The translations under genes were made by a program, and so were the position numbers. The notes below the pieces were generated by a model that was not told the origin of the DNA, did no database searches, and saw nothing but the letters and a program-made list of their open reading frames with translations. Positions 16,647 to 26,860 of a DNA stretch of 64,000 bases are shown here, one piece after another (within the stretch, counting starts at the first letter, position 1; the number at the start of each line of letters is the position of its first letter). The stretch comes from UBA5336 sp964412785 (lineage in GTDB: Bacteria; Pseudomonadota; Alphaproteobacteria; Caulobacterales; Hyphomonadaceae). The stretch lies in assembly GCA_964412785.1 (NCBI GenBank), contig CAYPQD010000005.1:23293-87292 (forward strand). Reading direction: 5' to 3'.

Positions 16647-17183
16647 ATGTCCGAAATGTCCTTCCTGCCATTGGCCCGCGAATCAAAGCGCCTGCGCGCG
16701 CCGCTCTACACGCCGGAGGAACGGGCCCGGCGCGATGCCACGCCGTGGACAATCGTGCAGGCCGTGCTGGCGCCGCTGCAATTCGGGATCTTCCTGATAA
16801 GCTTGGCGCTCGTCCTGCGCTATCTCGGCACGGGAGAGGGCCTGGTTGCTGCCAGCGTGTCAGTGGTCGCCAAAACGCTGATCCTCTACGCGATCATGAT
16901 CACCGGCGCGATCTGGGAGAAGGTGGTGTTCGGGCGCTATCTCTTCGCCCCCGCCTTCTTCTGGGAAGATGTCTTCTCCATGCTCGTTCTGGCGCTGCAC
17001 ACGGCCTATCTGGCGGTCGCAGTGTTCTCGCTGGCCGGGCCGGCCACACAGATGGTGATCGCGCTGGCAGCCTATGCCGCCTATGCGATCAACGCCGCCC
17101 AGTTCGTCCTGAAGCTCCGCCAGGCGCGCCTCGACATGGCGGACACCAGCCCGGCCGGGCTTGGCGGGGAGGCAGCAGCGTGA
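16647..17183 (+). CDS. bchF: 3-vinyl (bacterio)chlorophyllide hydratase
   Basis: BchF hydrates the 3-vinyl group to 3-hydroxyethyl, the substrate later used by BchC. The protein is 178 residues with three or four membrane spans and the family's conserved YTPEERARRDATPWTIVQA and WEKVVFGRYLFAPAFFWEDVFSM segments. I use the ATG at 16647; a GTG six bases earlier is also in frame. The TGA stop overlaps the bchN GTG start. Confidence 0.94.
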   Translation: MSEMSFLPLARESKRLRAPLYTPEERARRDATPWTIVQAVLAPLQFGIFLISLALVLRYLGTGEGLVAASVSVVAKTLILYAIMITGAIWEKVVFGRYLFAPAFFWEDVFSMLVLALHTAYLAVAVFSLAGPATQMVIALAAYAAYAINAAQFVLKLRQARLDMADTSPAGLGGEAAA

Positions 17184-18472
17184 CGACCCTGATCACCACC
17201 GACAGCGCCCGCTCTGATGCGCGCCCGGCGGCCCGCCCGGTTCTGCGCGAGCGTGGCCAGCGCGAAGTGTTCTGCGGCCTCACCGGCATTATCTGGCTGC
17301 ATCGCAAGCTGCAGGACGCCTTTTTCCTGGTGGTCGGCTCGCGCACTTGCGCACACCTCATCCAGTCGGCGGCCGGGGTCATGGTTTTCGCAGAGCCGCG
17401 CTTTGCCACCGCGATCATCGAGGAGCGCGACCTCGCTGGCATGGCGGACGCCAATGAGGAACTGGACAAGACGGTCGATCGCCTGCTGGCGCGCCGGCCC
17501 GACATCAAGCTGCTCTTCCTCGTCGGCTCCTGCCCGTCGGAAGTGATCAAGCTCGACCTGAGCCGCGCCGCGCAGCGCCTGTCAGCCCGACATGCCCCGA
17601 CCGTCCGCGTGCTCAACTATTCAGGGAGCGGCATCGAGACGACCTTCACCGAGGGCGAGGATGCGTGCCTTGCCGCGCTGGTGGCGGACATGCCCGACGC
17701 CACGGCAGACGCCGCGCCGAACCTTATCATTGCCGGCTGCCTCGCCGACGTGGTGGAGGACCAGTTCCGGCGTCTGTTCGAGGCGCTCGGTATTGGCCCC
17801 GTCGACTTCCTTCCGGGCCGCTCGGGCCGCGACCTGCCGCCGGTTGGCCCCAACACCAGAATGCTGCTCGCCCAGCCCTTCCTGCGCGACACCGCCCGGC
17901 TGCTTGAGGATCGCGGCGTGACCCGGCTGCCCGCCCCCTTCCCGCTCGGCGCCGAGGGCACGACGCTGTGGCTCAAGGCCGCTGCCGACGCCTGGGGCCT
18001 TGCTCCGGACCGGTTCGATGCGGTGGTGGAAATGCCGCGCGCAAGGGCGCGCAAGGCACTGGACGCCTACCGCCCGATTCTTGAGGGCAAGCGCATGTTC
18101 TTCTTTCCCGACAGTCAGCTCGAACCGCCGATTGCCCGGTTCCTCGTGCGCGAATGCGGCATGGAGATCGAGGAGCTTGGCGCGCCCTATTTCCACACCG
18201 TCCACCTCGCCGAGGAATTCGACCTTCTGCCCGACGGCATCCGCCTGTCGGAGGGCCAGGATGTCGATCGCCAGCTCGACCGCTGCCTTGCCGCCCGCCC
18301 GGACATCACGGTCTGCGGCCTCGGGCTCGCCAACCCGCTGGAGGCGGAGGGGCTGACGACCAAGTGGGCGATCGAACTCGTCTTCACACCGATCCAGGGG
18401 TTTGAGCAGAGCGCGGACCTGGCCGAGCTGTTCGCGCGACCGCTCACCCGTAACGCGAGGCTGAGGGTCTGA
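17180..18472 (+). CDS. bchN: Light-independent protochlorophyllide reductase subunit N
   Basis: NifD-like subunit of dark-operative protochlorophyllide oxidoreductase, 430 residues. Cys32, Cys57 and Cys118 are spaced 25 and 61 apart, the same spacing as the three 4Fe-4S ligands of R. capsulatus BchN. A GTG start coupled to the bchF stop (GTGA) is preferred over the longer in-frame extension back into bchF. Its stop overlaps the bchB ATG (TGATG). Confidence 0.97.
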   Translation: MTTLITTDSARSDARPAARPVLRERGQREVFCGLTGIIWLHRKLQDAFFLVVGSRTCAHLIQSAAGVMVFAEPRFATAIIEERDLAGMADANEELDKTVDRLLARRPDIKLLFLVGSCPSEVIKLDLSRAAQRLSARHAPTVRVLNYSGSGIETTFTEGEDACLAALVADMPDATADAAPNLIIAGCLADVVEDQFRRLFEALGIGPVDFLPGRSGRDLPPVGPNTRMLLAQPFLRDTARLLEDRGVTRLPAPFPLGAEGTTLWLKAAADAWGLAPDRFDAVVEMPRARARKALDAYRPILEGKRMFFFPDSQLEPPIARFLVRECGMEIEELGAPYFHTVHLAEEFDLLPDGIRLSEGQDVDRQLDRCLAARPDITVCGLGLANPLEAEGLTTKWAIELVFTPIQGFEQSADLAELFARPLTRNARLRV

Positions 18473-20001
18473 TGCAACTGACTGTGTGGACATATGAGGG
18501 TCCGCCCCATGTGGGCGCGATGCGGGTCGCCACCGCGATGGAGGGGCTGCACTACGTGCTGCACGCGCCGCAGGGCGACACCTATGCCGACCTGCTCTTC
18601 ACCATGATCGAGCGGCGCAACCACCGCCCGCCGGTCACCTACACCACCTTCGAGGCGCGCGACCTTGGTTCCGACACCGCCGAGATCTTCAAGCGGGCGG
18701 CGCGCGACGCCTATGAGCGCTTCCAGCCGCAGGCGATGATCGTCGGCGCGTCCTGCACCGCCGAACTGATCCAGGACGATCCGGGCGGGCTGGCCAAGGC
18801 GCTCGCCTTGCCGGTGCCGGTGATCCCGCTGGAGCTGCCGTCCTACCAGAAGAAGGAACATTGGGGCGCCTCGGAGACCTTCTACCAGATCGTCCGCAGC
18901 CTCGCCCGCCAGGATGTCCGGCCGGACCCGCGCAATGGCAGGCGCCCGCTCTGCAACATTCTTGGGGCCACTGCACTCGGCTTTCGCCATCGCGACGACG
19001 TGAAGGAGATTAGCGGCCTTCTCTTTTCGCTCGGCGTCGACATCAACCTGATCGCCCCGCTCGGCGCAACGCCGGACGAGATCGCCACAATCGGGGCCGC
19101 CGATTTCAACGTGGTGCTCTATCCGGAGATTGCCGAAACGACGGCGCGCTGGCTTGAGAAGACCTTTGGCCAGAAGCGCACCACGGTGGTGCCAATCGGC
19201 ATTGGTGCAACGCGGGACTTCATCGCTGAGATCGCCGGGATCACCGGCCGCGATCTGAAGCCTGAGGATGCCGGACACTCCAACCTGCCCTGGTGGTCGC
19301 GTTCGGTCGACTCCAACTATCTCACCGGCAAGCGCGTCTTCATCTTCGGCGATGCGACCCACGCGATTGCCGCCGCCCGGGTTGCAGAGGAGGAACTCGG
19401 CTTCAAGGTCGCCGGGCTTGGCTGCTACAACCGGGAATTTGCGCGCGACCTGCGCGCTGCCGCGAGTCGCCATGGCGTCGAGCCGCTGGTCACCGACGAC
19501 TATCTGGAGGTCGAGGCTGCAATCTCCGAATGCCAGCCCGAAATGGTGCTCGGCACCCAGATGGAGCGCCACATCGCCAAGCGCCTCGGCCTGCCCTGCG
19601 CGGTGATCTCCGCGCCGGTGCACGTGCAGGACTTCCCGGCCCGCTATGCGCCGCAGATGGGCTTTGAGGGGGCCAATGTCCTCTTCGACACGCTGGTCCA
19701 CCCCCTGGTCATGGGCCTGGAGGAGCACCTGCTCGGCATGTTCCGCGACGACTTCGAGTTCCACGACGAGGCCGGTCCCTCCCACCTCGCCGCCGAGATG
19801 CCGCACACCGGGCGGCCGGAGGGCCATGACGCCGACAACGTCACCCCGTGGGCGCCCGAGGCGGAACAGGAGCTGCGGAAGATCCCGTTCTTCGTGCGCG
19901 GCAAGGCGCGGCGCAACACCGAACGTTACGCCGCCGAGCACCACATCGACCTGATTTCCATTGACACGCTCTATGACGCGAAGGCGCATTATGGCCGCTG
20001 A
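18472..20001 (+). CDS. bchB: Light-independent protochlorophyllide reductase subunit B
   Basis: NifK-like partner of BchN, 509 residues. Asp36 (PQGDTYADL) matches the unusual aspartate ligand of the NB 4Fe-4S cluster in Rhodobacter BchB. The C-terminal segment after about residue 455 (APEAEQELRKIPFFVRGKAR) is the family's small C-terminal domain. It overlaps bchH by 11 bases. Confidence 0.97.
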   Translation: MQLTVWTYEGPPHVGAMRVATAMEGLHYVLHAPQGDTYADLLFTMIERRNHRPPVTYTTFEARDLGSDTAEIFKRAARDAYERFQPQAMIVGASCTAELIQDDPGGLAKALALPVPVIPLELPSYQKKEHWGASETFYQIVRSLARQDVRPDPRNGRRPLCNILGATALGFRHRDDVKEISGLLFSLGVDINLIAPLGATPDEIATIGAADFNVVLYPEIAETTARWLEKTFGQKRTTVVPIGIGATRDFIAEIAGITGRDLKPEDAGHSNLPWWSRSVDSNYLTGKRVFIFGDATHAIAAARVAEEELGFKVAGLGCYNREFARDLRAAASRHGVEPLVTDDYLEVEAAISECQPEMVLGTQMERHIAKRLGLPCAVISAPVHVQDFPARYAPQMGFEGANVLFDTLVHPLVMGLEEHLLGMFRDDFEFHDEAGPSHLAAEMPHTGRPEGHDADNVTPWAPEAEQELRKIPFFVRGKARRNTERYAAEHHIDLISIDTLYDAKAHYGR

Positions 20002-23000
20002 TACCCCCACCCTCCCCGACATGACGCCGGTCCGGGTCGTCCTGATTTCCCTTGACCGCCAGCTCGAGGGCGCCGTCGCGCGCGCCCGCGCCGCGCTCCG
20101 CCGCGACCTGCCGAACCTCACACTGAGTTTCCATGTCGCCACGGACTGGGCGCGCAGCCCACAGGCCCTCGACGCCTGCAAGCAGGATATCGCCCGGGCC
20201 GACCTGATCGTGGCGTCCATGCTGTTCATCGAGGAGCACATCAAGGCGGTCCTGCCGGACCTTGAGGCCCGCCGGCCGCACTGTGACGCCATCGCCGGCT
20301 GCCTTGCCGCCTCCGAGGTTGTCAAGCTGACGCGACTTGGCCGGTTCGACATGGCCAAGCCGGAAAGCGGGCCGATCGCGCTGCTGAAGCGCCTGCGCGG
20401 TTCCAGCGGCTCAGGCGGCGCCTCGAAGGCGGGCGCCAAGCAGATGAAGACACTGCGCCGGCTGCCGAAACTCCTGCGCTATGTGCCCGGGACGGCACAG
20501 GACGTTCGCGCCTACTTCCTGACAATGCAGTATTGGCTGTCGGGTTCGGACGGTAACATTGCCAACCTCGTGCGTTTCCTTCTCGGGCGCTATGCCACGG
20601 GAGAGCGGGCGCATTTGCGCGACATGCTCGAGGCGGCGCCGCCGGAGGAATTCCCCGATGTCGGCGTCTACCACCCGGCCCTGCCCGCGCGGGTCAGCGA
20701 GAGCGCTGACGCCCTGCCCGGCGCAGGCAGCGCGCGCCCGCGCGTCGGCTTGCTGATCATGCGCTCCTATGTCCTGTCCGGCGACACCGGCCATTATGAC
20801 GGAGTGATCGCCGCGCTCGAAGCAGAGGGGCTTGCCGTCGTGCCGGCCTTTGCCAGCGGTCTCGACAATCGCGAGGCGATCGAGCGCTATTTCGTCGATC
20901 CGGCTGGCGACACGCGCGTTGATGCCATCGTCTCCCTGACCGGCTTCTCGCTGGTTGGCGGGCCCGCCTACAATGACGCCGAGGCCGGCGCGGATATCCT
21001 TGCGCGCCTCGACGTGCCCTATGTCGCCGCCCATGCCATGGAGTTCCAGACGCTGCAGGAATGGGGCAGCAATGGCCAGGGCATGACCCCGGTGGAGACC
21101 ACGCTGATGGTGGCGATCCCGGAACTCGACGGTGCCACAGGGCCGATCATCTTCGGCGGCCGCGCCGCTCCCGGTGTGGAATGCACCGGCTGCGCGCGCC
21201 ACTGCCAGTTCGAAGGGCCGGCCGGCCCGGAGGGCCACCGCATGCGCGCCTGCCCTGAGCGCAATGACCGCCTCGCCGCCCGCGTCGCCAGACTTGTCGG
21301 GCTGCGTCGCAAGGCGGCCAGCGAGCGCCGGATCGCGGTGACCCTGTTCAATTTCCCGCCCAACAGCGGCGCGGTTGGCACCGCCGCCTATCTTTCGGTG
21401 TTCGAGTCGCTCTTCAACACCCTGAAGGGCCTCAAGGCCGATGGCTACCAGGTTGACCTGCCGGCCTCGCCGGACGCACTGCGCAAGGCGCTGCTCGGTG
21501 GCAACTCCGCGCGCCACGGTACCGATGGCAATGTCCACGCGCAGGTGCCGGCCAGCACCCATATTGCGCGCGAGCGTCGCCTTGCCGAGATCGAGGCCCA
21601 GTGGGGCGCCGCGCCCGGACGCCAGCTCTCTGACGGCCGCTCGATCCATATTCTCGGCGAGCGTTTCGGGAATGTCTTTGTCGGCCTGCAGCCGGGCTTC
21701 GGCTATGAGGGCGACCCGATGCGGCTGCTGTTCGAGCAGGGTTTCGCCCCGACCCACGCCTTCGCTGCCTATTACACCTGGCTGCGCGACGATTTCGGCG
21801 CCGATGCGATCCTGCATTTCGGCACCCATGGCGCGCTCGAATTCATGCCGGGCAAGCAAGCCGGCCTCAGCGGCGACTGCTGGCCGGACGACCTCATTGG
21901 CGCGCTGCCGAACTTCTATTTCTACGCCGCCAACAATCCTTCCGAGGCTGCGATCGCCAAGCGCCGCTCGGCTGCGACGACGCTGAGCTACCTGACCCCG
22001 CCCGTGACCGAGGCCGGGCTCTACCGGGAGCTGGCGGAACTCAGATCGACAATCGTTCGTTACCGCATGACAGCGCCGGACGAGGCGGATGCGCGCGCCC
22101 GCCTCGCCGACCTCATACAGGCGCAGGCGGCCACCCTCGAGCTCAGCGCTGCCGAGCCGCTCTGGCGCGATGATGAACGCGACGCCCGGATCGACGCGGT
22201 CCGCGCCGCCCTCGACGAGGTCGAAGCCTCCCTGATCCCGCATGGCCTGCATGTCGCCGGCGAGGTGCCAAGCCTGACCGAGCGCGTCGACATGATGGCG
22301 GCAATCCCTTCCCATGATGGCGAGCCCCCCCTGCCGCGCGCGGCGATCGAGGCGCTGGCCCGCGGCGAAGCCGCCCGGACCGTCGCCCAGACGCTCGCCC
22401 CCGGCCAGGTCGAGGCGTGCGAACGGATCGCCCGGATCGCCCGCCACCTGGCGACCGACACCGAAGTCCCCGCGCTGGTGCATGCGCTCGGTGGCGGCTT
22501 CGTACGCCCGGTGGCCGGCGGCGATCTCATCCGCAATCCGGACATCCTGCCGACCGGGCGCAACATCCATGGCTTCGACCCTTTCCGCCTGCCGAGCGCC
22601 CATGCGGTGCGCGAGGGCGCCGCGCAGGCTGCCCGCCTGCTGGAACGGCACGAGGCCGACACCGGCGCCCCGCCGGAGACCGTGGCGATGGTGCTCTGGG
22701 GCACCGACAACCTGAAGAGCGAGGGTGCCCAACTCGCCCAGGCGCTGGCCCTCATCGGCGCCGTGCCGCGCCATGACAGCTATGGCCGCCTCGCCGGCGC
22801 GAGCCTCATCCCGCTTGAGGACCTCGGCCGGCCGCGGATCGACGTGGTGGCGACACTGTCGGGCATTTTCCGCGACCTCCTGCCGATGCAGTCGAAACTG
22901 ATCGCCGAGGCCGCCTTCGTCGCCGCCATGGCCGACGAGCCGGAGCACCTCAACTTCGTGCGCAAGCACACCCTCGCCTACCAGGCCGCCCATGGCTGCG

Positions 23001-23758
23001 ACCTGGAAACCGCAGCGCTGCGCGTGTTCTCCAACGCCGAAGGGGCCTATGGTGCCAACGTCAACCAGCTGATCGACGCCGGATGCTGGGAAGATGAGGA
23101 CGACCTCGCCGAGGCGTTCTCCAAGCGCAAGTGCTTCGCCTATGGCCGCAATGGCACGCCGGTGGCGCAGTCGGGCCTGCTCAACACCATCATGGCCGAT
23201 GTCGACCTTGCCTACCAGAATCTGGAATCGGTCGAGCTCGGCGTCACCACCATCGACCACTATTTTGATACCCTCGGCGGAATCGGACGGGCCGTTAAGA
23301 AGGCAAAGGGGAGCGACGCGCCGATCTATATCGGAGACGAGACCCGCGGTGCCGGCGGCCAGGTGCGCACGCTGGCCGAACAGGTCGCGCTGGAGACCCG
23401 CACCCGCACCCTGAACCCGAAATGGTATGAGGGCATGCTGCGCCATGGCTATGAGGGCGTGCGCCAGATCGAGGCGCAGGTGACCAATACCATGGGCTGG
23501 TCTGCCACCACCGGCCAGGTCGCGCCGTGGATCTACGAGAAGATCGGCGAGACCTTCGTGCTCGATACAGCGCTGCGCGAACGCCTGGCCGCGCTCAACC
23601 CGAAATCCTGCGCGGCGCTCACTAATCGCCTGCTTGAGGCTTGTGACCGCAATTACTGGCAACCCGACGAAGCGACGCTGGAGGCGCTGCGGCGCGCCGG
23701 CGAGGACCTGGAAGACCGCATTGAAGGCCTGCCGATGGCCGACAGCGCGGCCGCCTGA
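19991..23758 (+). CDS. bchH: Magnesium chelatase subunit H
   Basis: Porphyrin-binding catalytic subunit of Mg-chelatase (1255 residues, CobN/BchH family). It inserts Mg2+ into protoporphyrin IX with BchI and BchD, which are not in this window. The conserved region YIGDETRGAGGQVRTLAEQ and the CxxC pair in ECTGCARHCQF are visible. The ATG at 19991 lies inside the end of bchB. A long frame on the opposite strand is a codon-bias shadow. Confidence 0.98.
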   Translation: MAADTPTLPDMTPVRVVLISLDRQLEGAVARARAALRRDLPNLTLSFHVATDWARSPQALDACKQDIARADLIVASMLFIEEHIKAVLPDLEARRPHCDAIAGCLAASEVVKLTRLGRFDMAKPESGPIALLKRLRGSSGSGGASKAGAKQMKTLRRLPKLLRYVPGTAQDVRAYFLTMQYWLSGSDGNIANLVRFLLGRYATGERAHLRDMLEAAPPEEFPDVGVYHPALPARVSESADALPGAGSARPRVGLLIMRSYVLSGDTGHYDGVIAALEAEGLAVVPAFASGLDNREAIERYFVDPAGDTRVDAIVSLTGFSLVGGPAYNDAEAGADILARLDVPYVAAHAMEFQTLQEWGSNGQGMTPVETTLMVAIPELDGATGPIIFGGRAAPGVECTGCARHCQFEGPAGPEGHRMRACPERNDRLAARVARLVGLRRKAASERRIAVTLFNFPPNSGAVGTAAYLSVFESLFNTLKGLKADGYQVDLPASPDALRKALLGGNSARHGTDGNVHAQVPASTHIARERRLAEIEAQWGAAPGRQLSDGRSIHILGERFGNVFVGLQPGFGYEGDPMRLLFEQGFAPTHAFAAYYTWLRDDFGADAILHFGTHGALEFMPGKQAGLSGDCWPDDLIGALPNFYFYAANNPSEAAIAKRRSAATTLSYLTPPVTEAGLYRELAELRSTIVRYRMTAPDEADARARLADLIQAQAATLELSAAEPLWRDDERDARIDAVRAALDEVEASLIPHGLHVAGEVPSLTERVDMMAAIPSHDGEPPLPRAAIEALARGEAARTVAQTLAPGQVEACERIARIARHLATDTEVPALVHALGGGFVRPVAGGDLIRNPDILPTGRNIHGFDPFRLPSAHAVREGAAQAARLLERHEADTGAPPETVAMVLWGTDNLKSEGAQLAQALALIGAVPRHDSYGRLAGASLIPLEDLGRPRIDVVATLSGIFRDLLPMQSKLIAEAAFVAAMADEPEHLNFVRKHTLAYQAAHGCDLETAALRVFSNAEGAYGANVNQLIDAGCWEDEDDLAEAFSKRKCFAYGRNGTPVAQSGLLNTIMADVDLAYQNLESVELGVTTIDHYFDTLGGIGRAVKKAKGSDAPIYIGDETRGAGGQVRTLAEQVALETRTRTLNPKWYEGMLRHGYEGVRQIEAQVTNTMGWSATTGQVAPWIYEKIGETFVLDTALRERLAALNPKSCAALTNRLLEACDRNYWQPDEATLEALRRAGEDLEDRIEGLPMADSAAA

Positions 23759-23780
23759 GACGACGAGGAGGAGACCTGAA

Positions 23781-24686
23781 ATGACCCTGCTTACCCTTGA
23801 CCGCCCCGGCGCGCGGCCTGTGCGCCCCGACGGCGAAGGCAGCGTACAGGTCCAGATGGACCCATCGCTCTCGATCGAGACCGCCAAGGTGTTCGCCGTC
23901 TATGGCAAGGGTGGGATCGGCAAGTCGACGACCTCATCCAACCTGTCGGTGGCGTTCTCAAAGCTCGGCAAGCGCGTCCTGCAGATCGGCTGCGACCCGA
24001 AGCATGACAGCACCTTCACCCTGACCAAGCGCCTTGCGCCGACGGTGATCGACGTGCTGGAATCTGTCGACTTTCACACCGAGGAGCTGCGCCCTGAGGA
24101 CTATGTCTTCGAGGGCTATAACGGCGTGATGTGCGTGGAGGCAGGCGGACCGCCGGCGGGCACCGGCTGTGGCGGCTATGTGGTGGGCCAGACGGTCAAG
24201 CTCCTGAAGGAGCACCACCTGCTGGAAGACACCGATGTGGTCATCTTCGACGTTCTCGGCGATGTCGTCTGCGGCGGCTTTGCCTCGCCATTGCAGCATG
24301 CCGACCGGGGCCTGATCGTCACCGCCAACGACTTCGACTCGATCTTCGCGATGAACCGGATCGTCTCGGCGATTCAGGCAAAAGCGAAGAATTATGACGT
24401 GCGCCTCGGCGGCGTCATCGCCAATCGCAGCGCCGCGACCGACGAGATCGACCGGTTCTGCGACGCGACCGGGCTGAAACGCCTCGCCCACTTCCCCGAT
24501 CTCGACATCATCCGGCGTTCACGCCTGAAGAAATCGACCCTGTTCGAGATGGAAGCCACGCCGGAACTGGAAGCCGTGCAGCAGGAATATATGCGCCTCG
24601 CCGCAACGCTGTGGGCGGGTGTCGAGGAACTCGATGCGAGCCCCATGAAGGATCGCGAAATCTTCGACTTCCTGGGTTTCGACTGA
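23781..24686 (+). CDS. bchL: Light-independent protochlorophyllide reductase iron protein
   Basis: NifH-like ATPase of 301 residues that feeds electrons to BchNB. It carries the P-loop YGKGGIGKSTT and cluster cysteines Cys130 (GTGCGG) and Cys164 (DVVCGGF), spaced 34 apart as in Rhodobacter BchL. A clear ribosome site (GAGGAGGAG) lies upstream. About 33 non-conserved residues precede the core, as is normal for the family. Confidence 0.98.
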   Translation: MTLLTLDRPGARPVRPDGEGSVQVQMDPSLSIETAKVFAVYGKGGIGKSTTSSNLSVAFSKLGKRVLQIGCDPKHDSTFTLTKRLAPTVIDVLESVDFHTEELRPEDYVFEGYNGVMCVEAGGPPAGTGCGGYVVGQTVKLLKEHHLLEDTDVVIFDVLGDVVCGGFASPLQHADRGLIVTANDFDSIFAMNRIVSAIQAKAKNYDVRLGGVIANRSAATDEIDRFCDATGLKRLAHFPDLDIIRRSRLKKSTLFEMEATPELEAVQQEYMRLAATLWAGVEELDASPMKDREIFDFLGFD

Positions 24687-24701
24687 GAGGAGCGAGGCGA
24701 G

Positions 24702-25403
24702 ATGGCAAGCACCACCTACCTGAAGACGCGCAGCGCGCTGGAGACCTATTTCGACCGCACCGCGGCCGACGCATGGGCCAAGCTCACCTCCGATGCGCCG
24801 GTCAGCGGCATCCGCGCCACCGTGCGGGCGGGCCGCGACGCCATGCGCGCGATGCTGCTTGACTGGCTCGGCGAGGACCTGACCGGCCGGCGCGTGCTCG
24901 ACGCCGGCTGTGGCGCCGGCCAGCTTGCTCTGGAGGCCGCCCGCCGCGGCGCCCATGTCACCGCCATCGACCTGTCGCAGACACTGGTGAAGCTTGCGGC
25001 CGAACGCGCGGGCGATACCCCGCTTGCCGGCTCGATCGACTTCCGTGTCGGCGATGCCTTCGATTCGGGCCTCGGCGCCTTCGATCACATCGTAGCCATG
25101 GACAGCGTCATCCACTACGGCGCCAGCGATATTGTCTCGATCCTCAACGGTTTCGCTGCGCGGGCGGAACGCTCGGTCCTGTTCACCTTCGCCCCGCGGA
25201 CGCCTGCCCTGTCGATGATGCACGCCGCCGGCCAGCTGTTTCCGCGCTCTGACCGCTCACCGGCGATCCAGCCGGTCGGCGAGGCGGGCCTGACCCGGCG
25301 GATCGCCGCACATACGGGTCTTTCCCTATGGCAGCCGGGCCGAACCCGTCGAATAAAATCAGGCTTCTACTATTCGCAGGCGATGGAGCTCGTCCTGAAG
25401 TGA
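24702..25403 (+). CDS. bchM: Magnesium protoporphyrin IX O-methyltransferase
   Basis: SAM-dependent methyltransferase of 233 residues that makes Mg-protoporphyrin IX monomethyl ester, the AcsF substrate. The SAM motif is VLDAGCGAGQLALEAARRG near residue 66, and the family's SDRSPAIQPV region is near the end. The stop overlaps the lhaA GTG start (GTGA). Confidence 0.97.
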   Translation: MASTTYLKTRSALETYFDRTAADAWAKLTSDAPVSGIRATVRAGRDAMRAMLLDWLGEDLTGRRVLDAGCGAGQLALEAARRGAHVTAIDLSQTLVKLAAERAGDTPLAGSIDFRVGDAFDSGLGAFDHIVAMDSVIHYGASDIVSILNGFAARAERSVLFTFAPRTPALSMMHAAGQLFPRSDRSPAIQPVGEAGLTRRIAAHTGLSLWQPGRTRRIKSGFYYSQAMELVLK

Positions 25404-26836
25404 GACCGCACACGCGCCCCCGGATCGCCGACATGTGGCAGGGACTTGGCACGCGGTTCCTGCCGTTTGCAGACGCGGCGAGTGACACGCTGCCACTGCC
25501 GCGACTGCTGCGCCTGTCGCTGTTCCAGGTGTCGGCCGGGATGGCGCTTACCCTGCTCACCGGCACGCTCAACCGCGTGATGATCCTGGAACTGGCCGTG
25601 CCGGCGGTGATCGTCGCGGTCATGCTCTCGCTGCCGCTGGTCTTCGCGCCCCTGCGCGCGCTGATCGGACACCGGTCCGACACCCACCGCTCCGTCCTCG
25701 GCTGGCGCCGGGGCCCATATATCTGGTTTGGCTCCATGTTCATGTTCGGCGGGCTGGCGATCATGCCGTTCGCGCTACTGATCCTGGCGGGCGACACCCA
25801 CGGGCCGGCCTGGATCGGCCAGCTCGGCGCCGCGCTTGCCTTCCTGATGGTCGGCGCCGGACTGCACACGGTGCAGACTGCAGGCCTTGCGCTCGCCACC
25901 GACATTGCGCCGGAGGACACCCGCCCGCGCGTCGTTGCCCTGCTCTATGTCATGCTGCTGGTCGGCATGGGCGTCAGCGCGCTGGTCTTCGGCTGGCTCC
26001 TGTCGGAGTTCAGCCAGTTGCAGCTCATCAAGGTTATCCAGGGCTCCGCCGTGGTCGCCATGGCGCTCAACCTGATCGCCCTGTGGAAACAGGAGCCGCG
26101 CCTGCAGGCGAGCGCGCGCGAGGATGTGGCGCCGAGCTTTGCCGAAGCGCTCGGCAGTCTCACCGGCGACCGCTATGCCCGGCGCCTTCTGGTCGCGGTG
26201 GGCCTCGGCGCGGCCGCCTTCAGCATGCAGGACGTGCTGCTGGAGCCCTATGGCGGCGAGATCCTTGGCATGAGCGTTGCCGCCACGACACGACTGACGG
26301 CCCTGTTCGCGCTGGGCACGCTGGGCGGCTTTGCCCTCGCGGCGCGCCAGCTCGGCCGCGGCGCCGACCCGCACCGCCTCGCCGCGGTGGGCCTGCTGGC
26401 GGGCATCGGCGCCTTCTCACTGGTGATCTTCTCCGACCCGCTCGGCCTGCCTCTGCTTTTCCAGGCCGGTGCGGCGCTCATAGGCTTTGGCGGCGGGCTG
26501 TTCTCCGTCTGCACGCTGACCGCGGCAATGACGCTGGCTGAAAGCCGCGACAGCGGCATCGCGCTCGGCACCTGGGGCGCGGTCAACGCCACGGCGGTCG
26601 GTCTCGCGCTCGCGCTCGGTGGGGCGATCCGCGACGGCGTCGGCGCGCTCGCCGGAACCGGCCGGCTCGGCGAGGCCTTCATGGATGACGCGGTTGGCTA
26701 CAGCGTTGTCTACCATCTCGAAATCCTCCTGCTTTTCGCGACCATGGTCGTCATCGGCCCGCTCGCCCGACTCGCCCCTCCCCCCTCTGACCCCAACCGG
26801 ACCCGTGACTTCGGTCTCGCAGCCTTTCCGAACTGA
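25400..26836 (+). CDS. lhaA: LhaA, light-harvesting 1 assembly protein (PucC family)
   Basis: Twelve-span BCD/MFS family protein, 478 residues, with signature GTLNRVMILELAVPA and AFSMQDVLLEPYGGEI. In Rhodobacter LhaA is needed for efficient LH1 assembly. The GTG start overlapping the bchM stop is preferred to a longer in-frame extension into bchM. puhA follows after 24 bases, as is usual. Confidence 0.94.
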   Translation: MRPHTRPRIADMWQGLGTRFLPFADAASDTLPLPRLLRLSLFQVSAGMALTLLTGTLNRVMILELAVPAVIVAVMLSLPLVFAPLRALIGHRSDTHRSVLGWRRGPYIWFGSMFMFGGLAIMPFALLILAGDTHGPAWIGQLGAALAFLMVGAGLHTVQTAGLALATDIAPEDTRPRVVALLYVMLLVGMGVSALVFGWLLSEFSQLQLIKVIQGSAVVAMALNLIALWKQEPRLQASAREDVAPSFAEALGSLTGDRYARRLLVAVGLGAAAFSMQDVLLEPYGGEILGMSVAATTRLTALFALGTLGGFALAARQLGRGADPHRLAAVGLLAGIGAFSLVIFSDPLGLPLLFQAGAALIGFGGGLFSVCTLTAAMTLAESRDSGIALGTWGAVNATAVGLALALGGAIRDGVGALAGTGRLGEAFMDDAVGYSVVYHLEILLLFATMVVIGPLARLAPPPSDPNRTRDFGLAAFPN

Positions 26837-26860
26837 CCCCGCGCACCAAGGAGCAAACCC

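Noticed and set aside
18187..20439. A 750-codon minus-strand frame opposite bchN, bchB and bchH
   Set aside because: Crosses three well-identified genes and has no family features.
20411..23887. A 1158-codon open frame antisense to bchH
   Set aside because: High-GC codon bias leaves the opposite strand of bchH free of stops. The product is arginine/glycine-rich with no recognisable domain, and bchH is certain.
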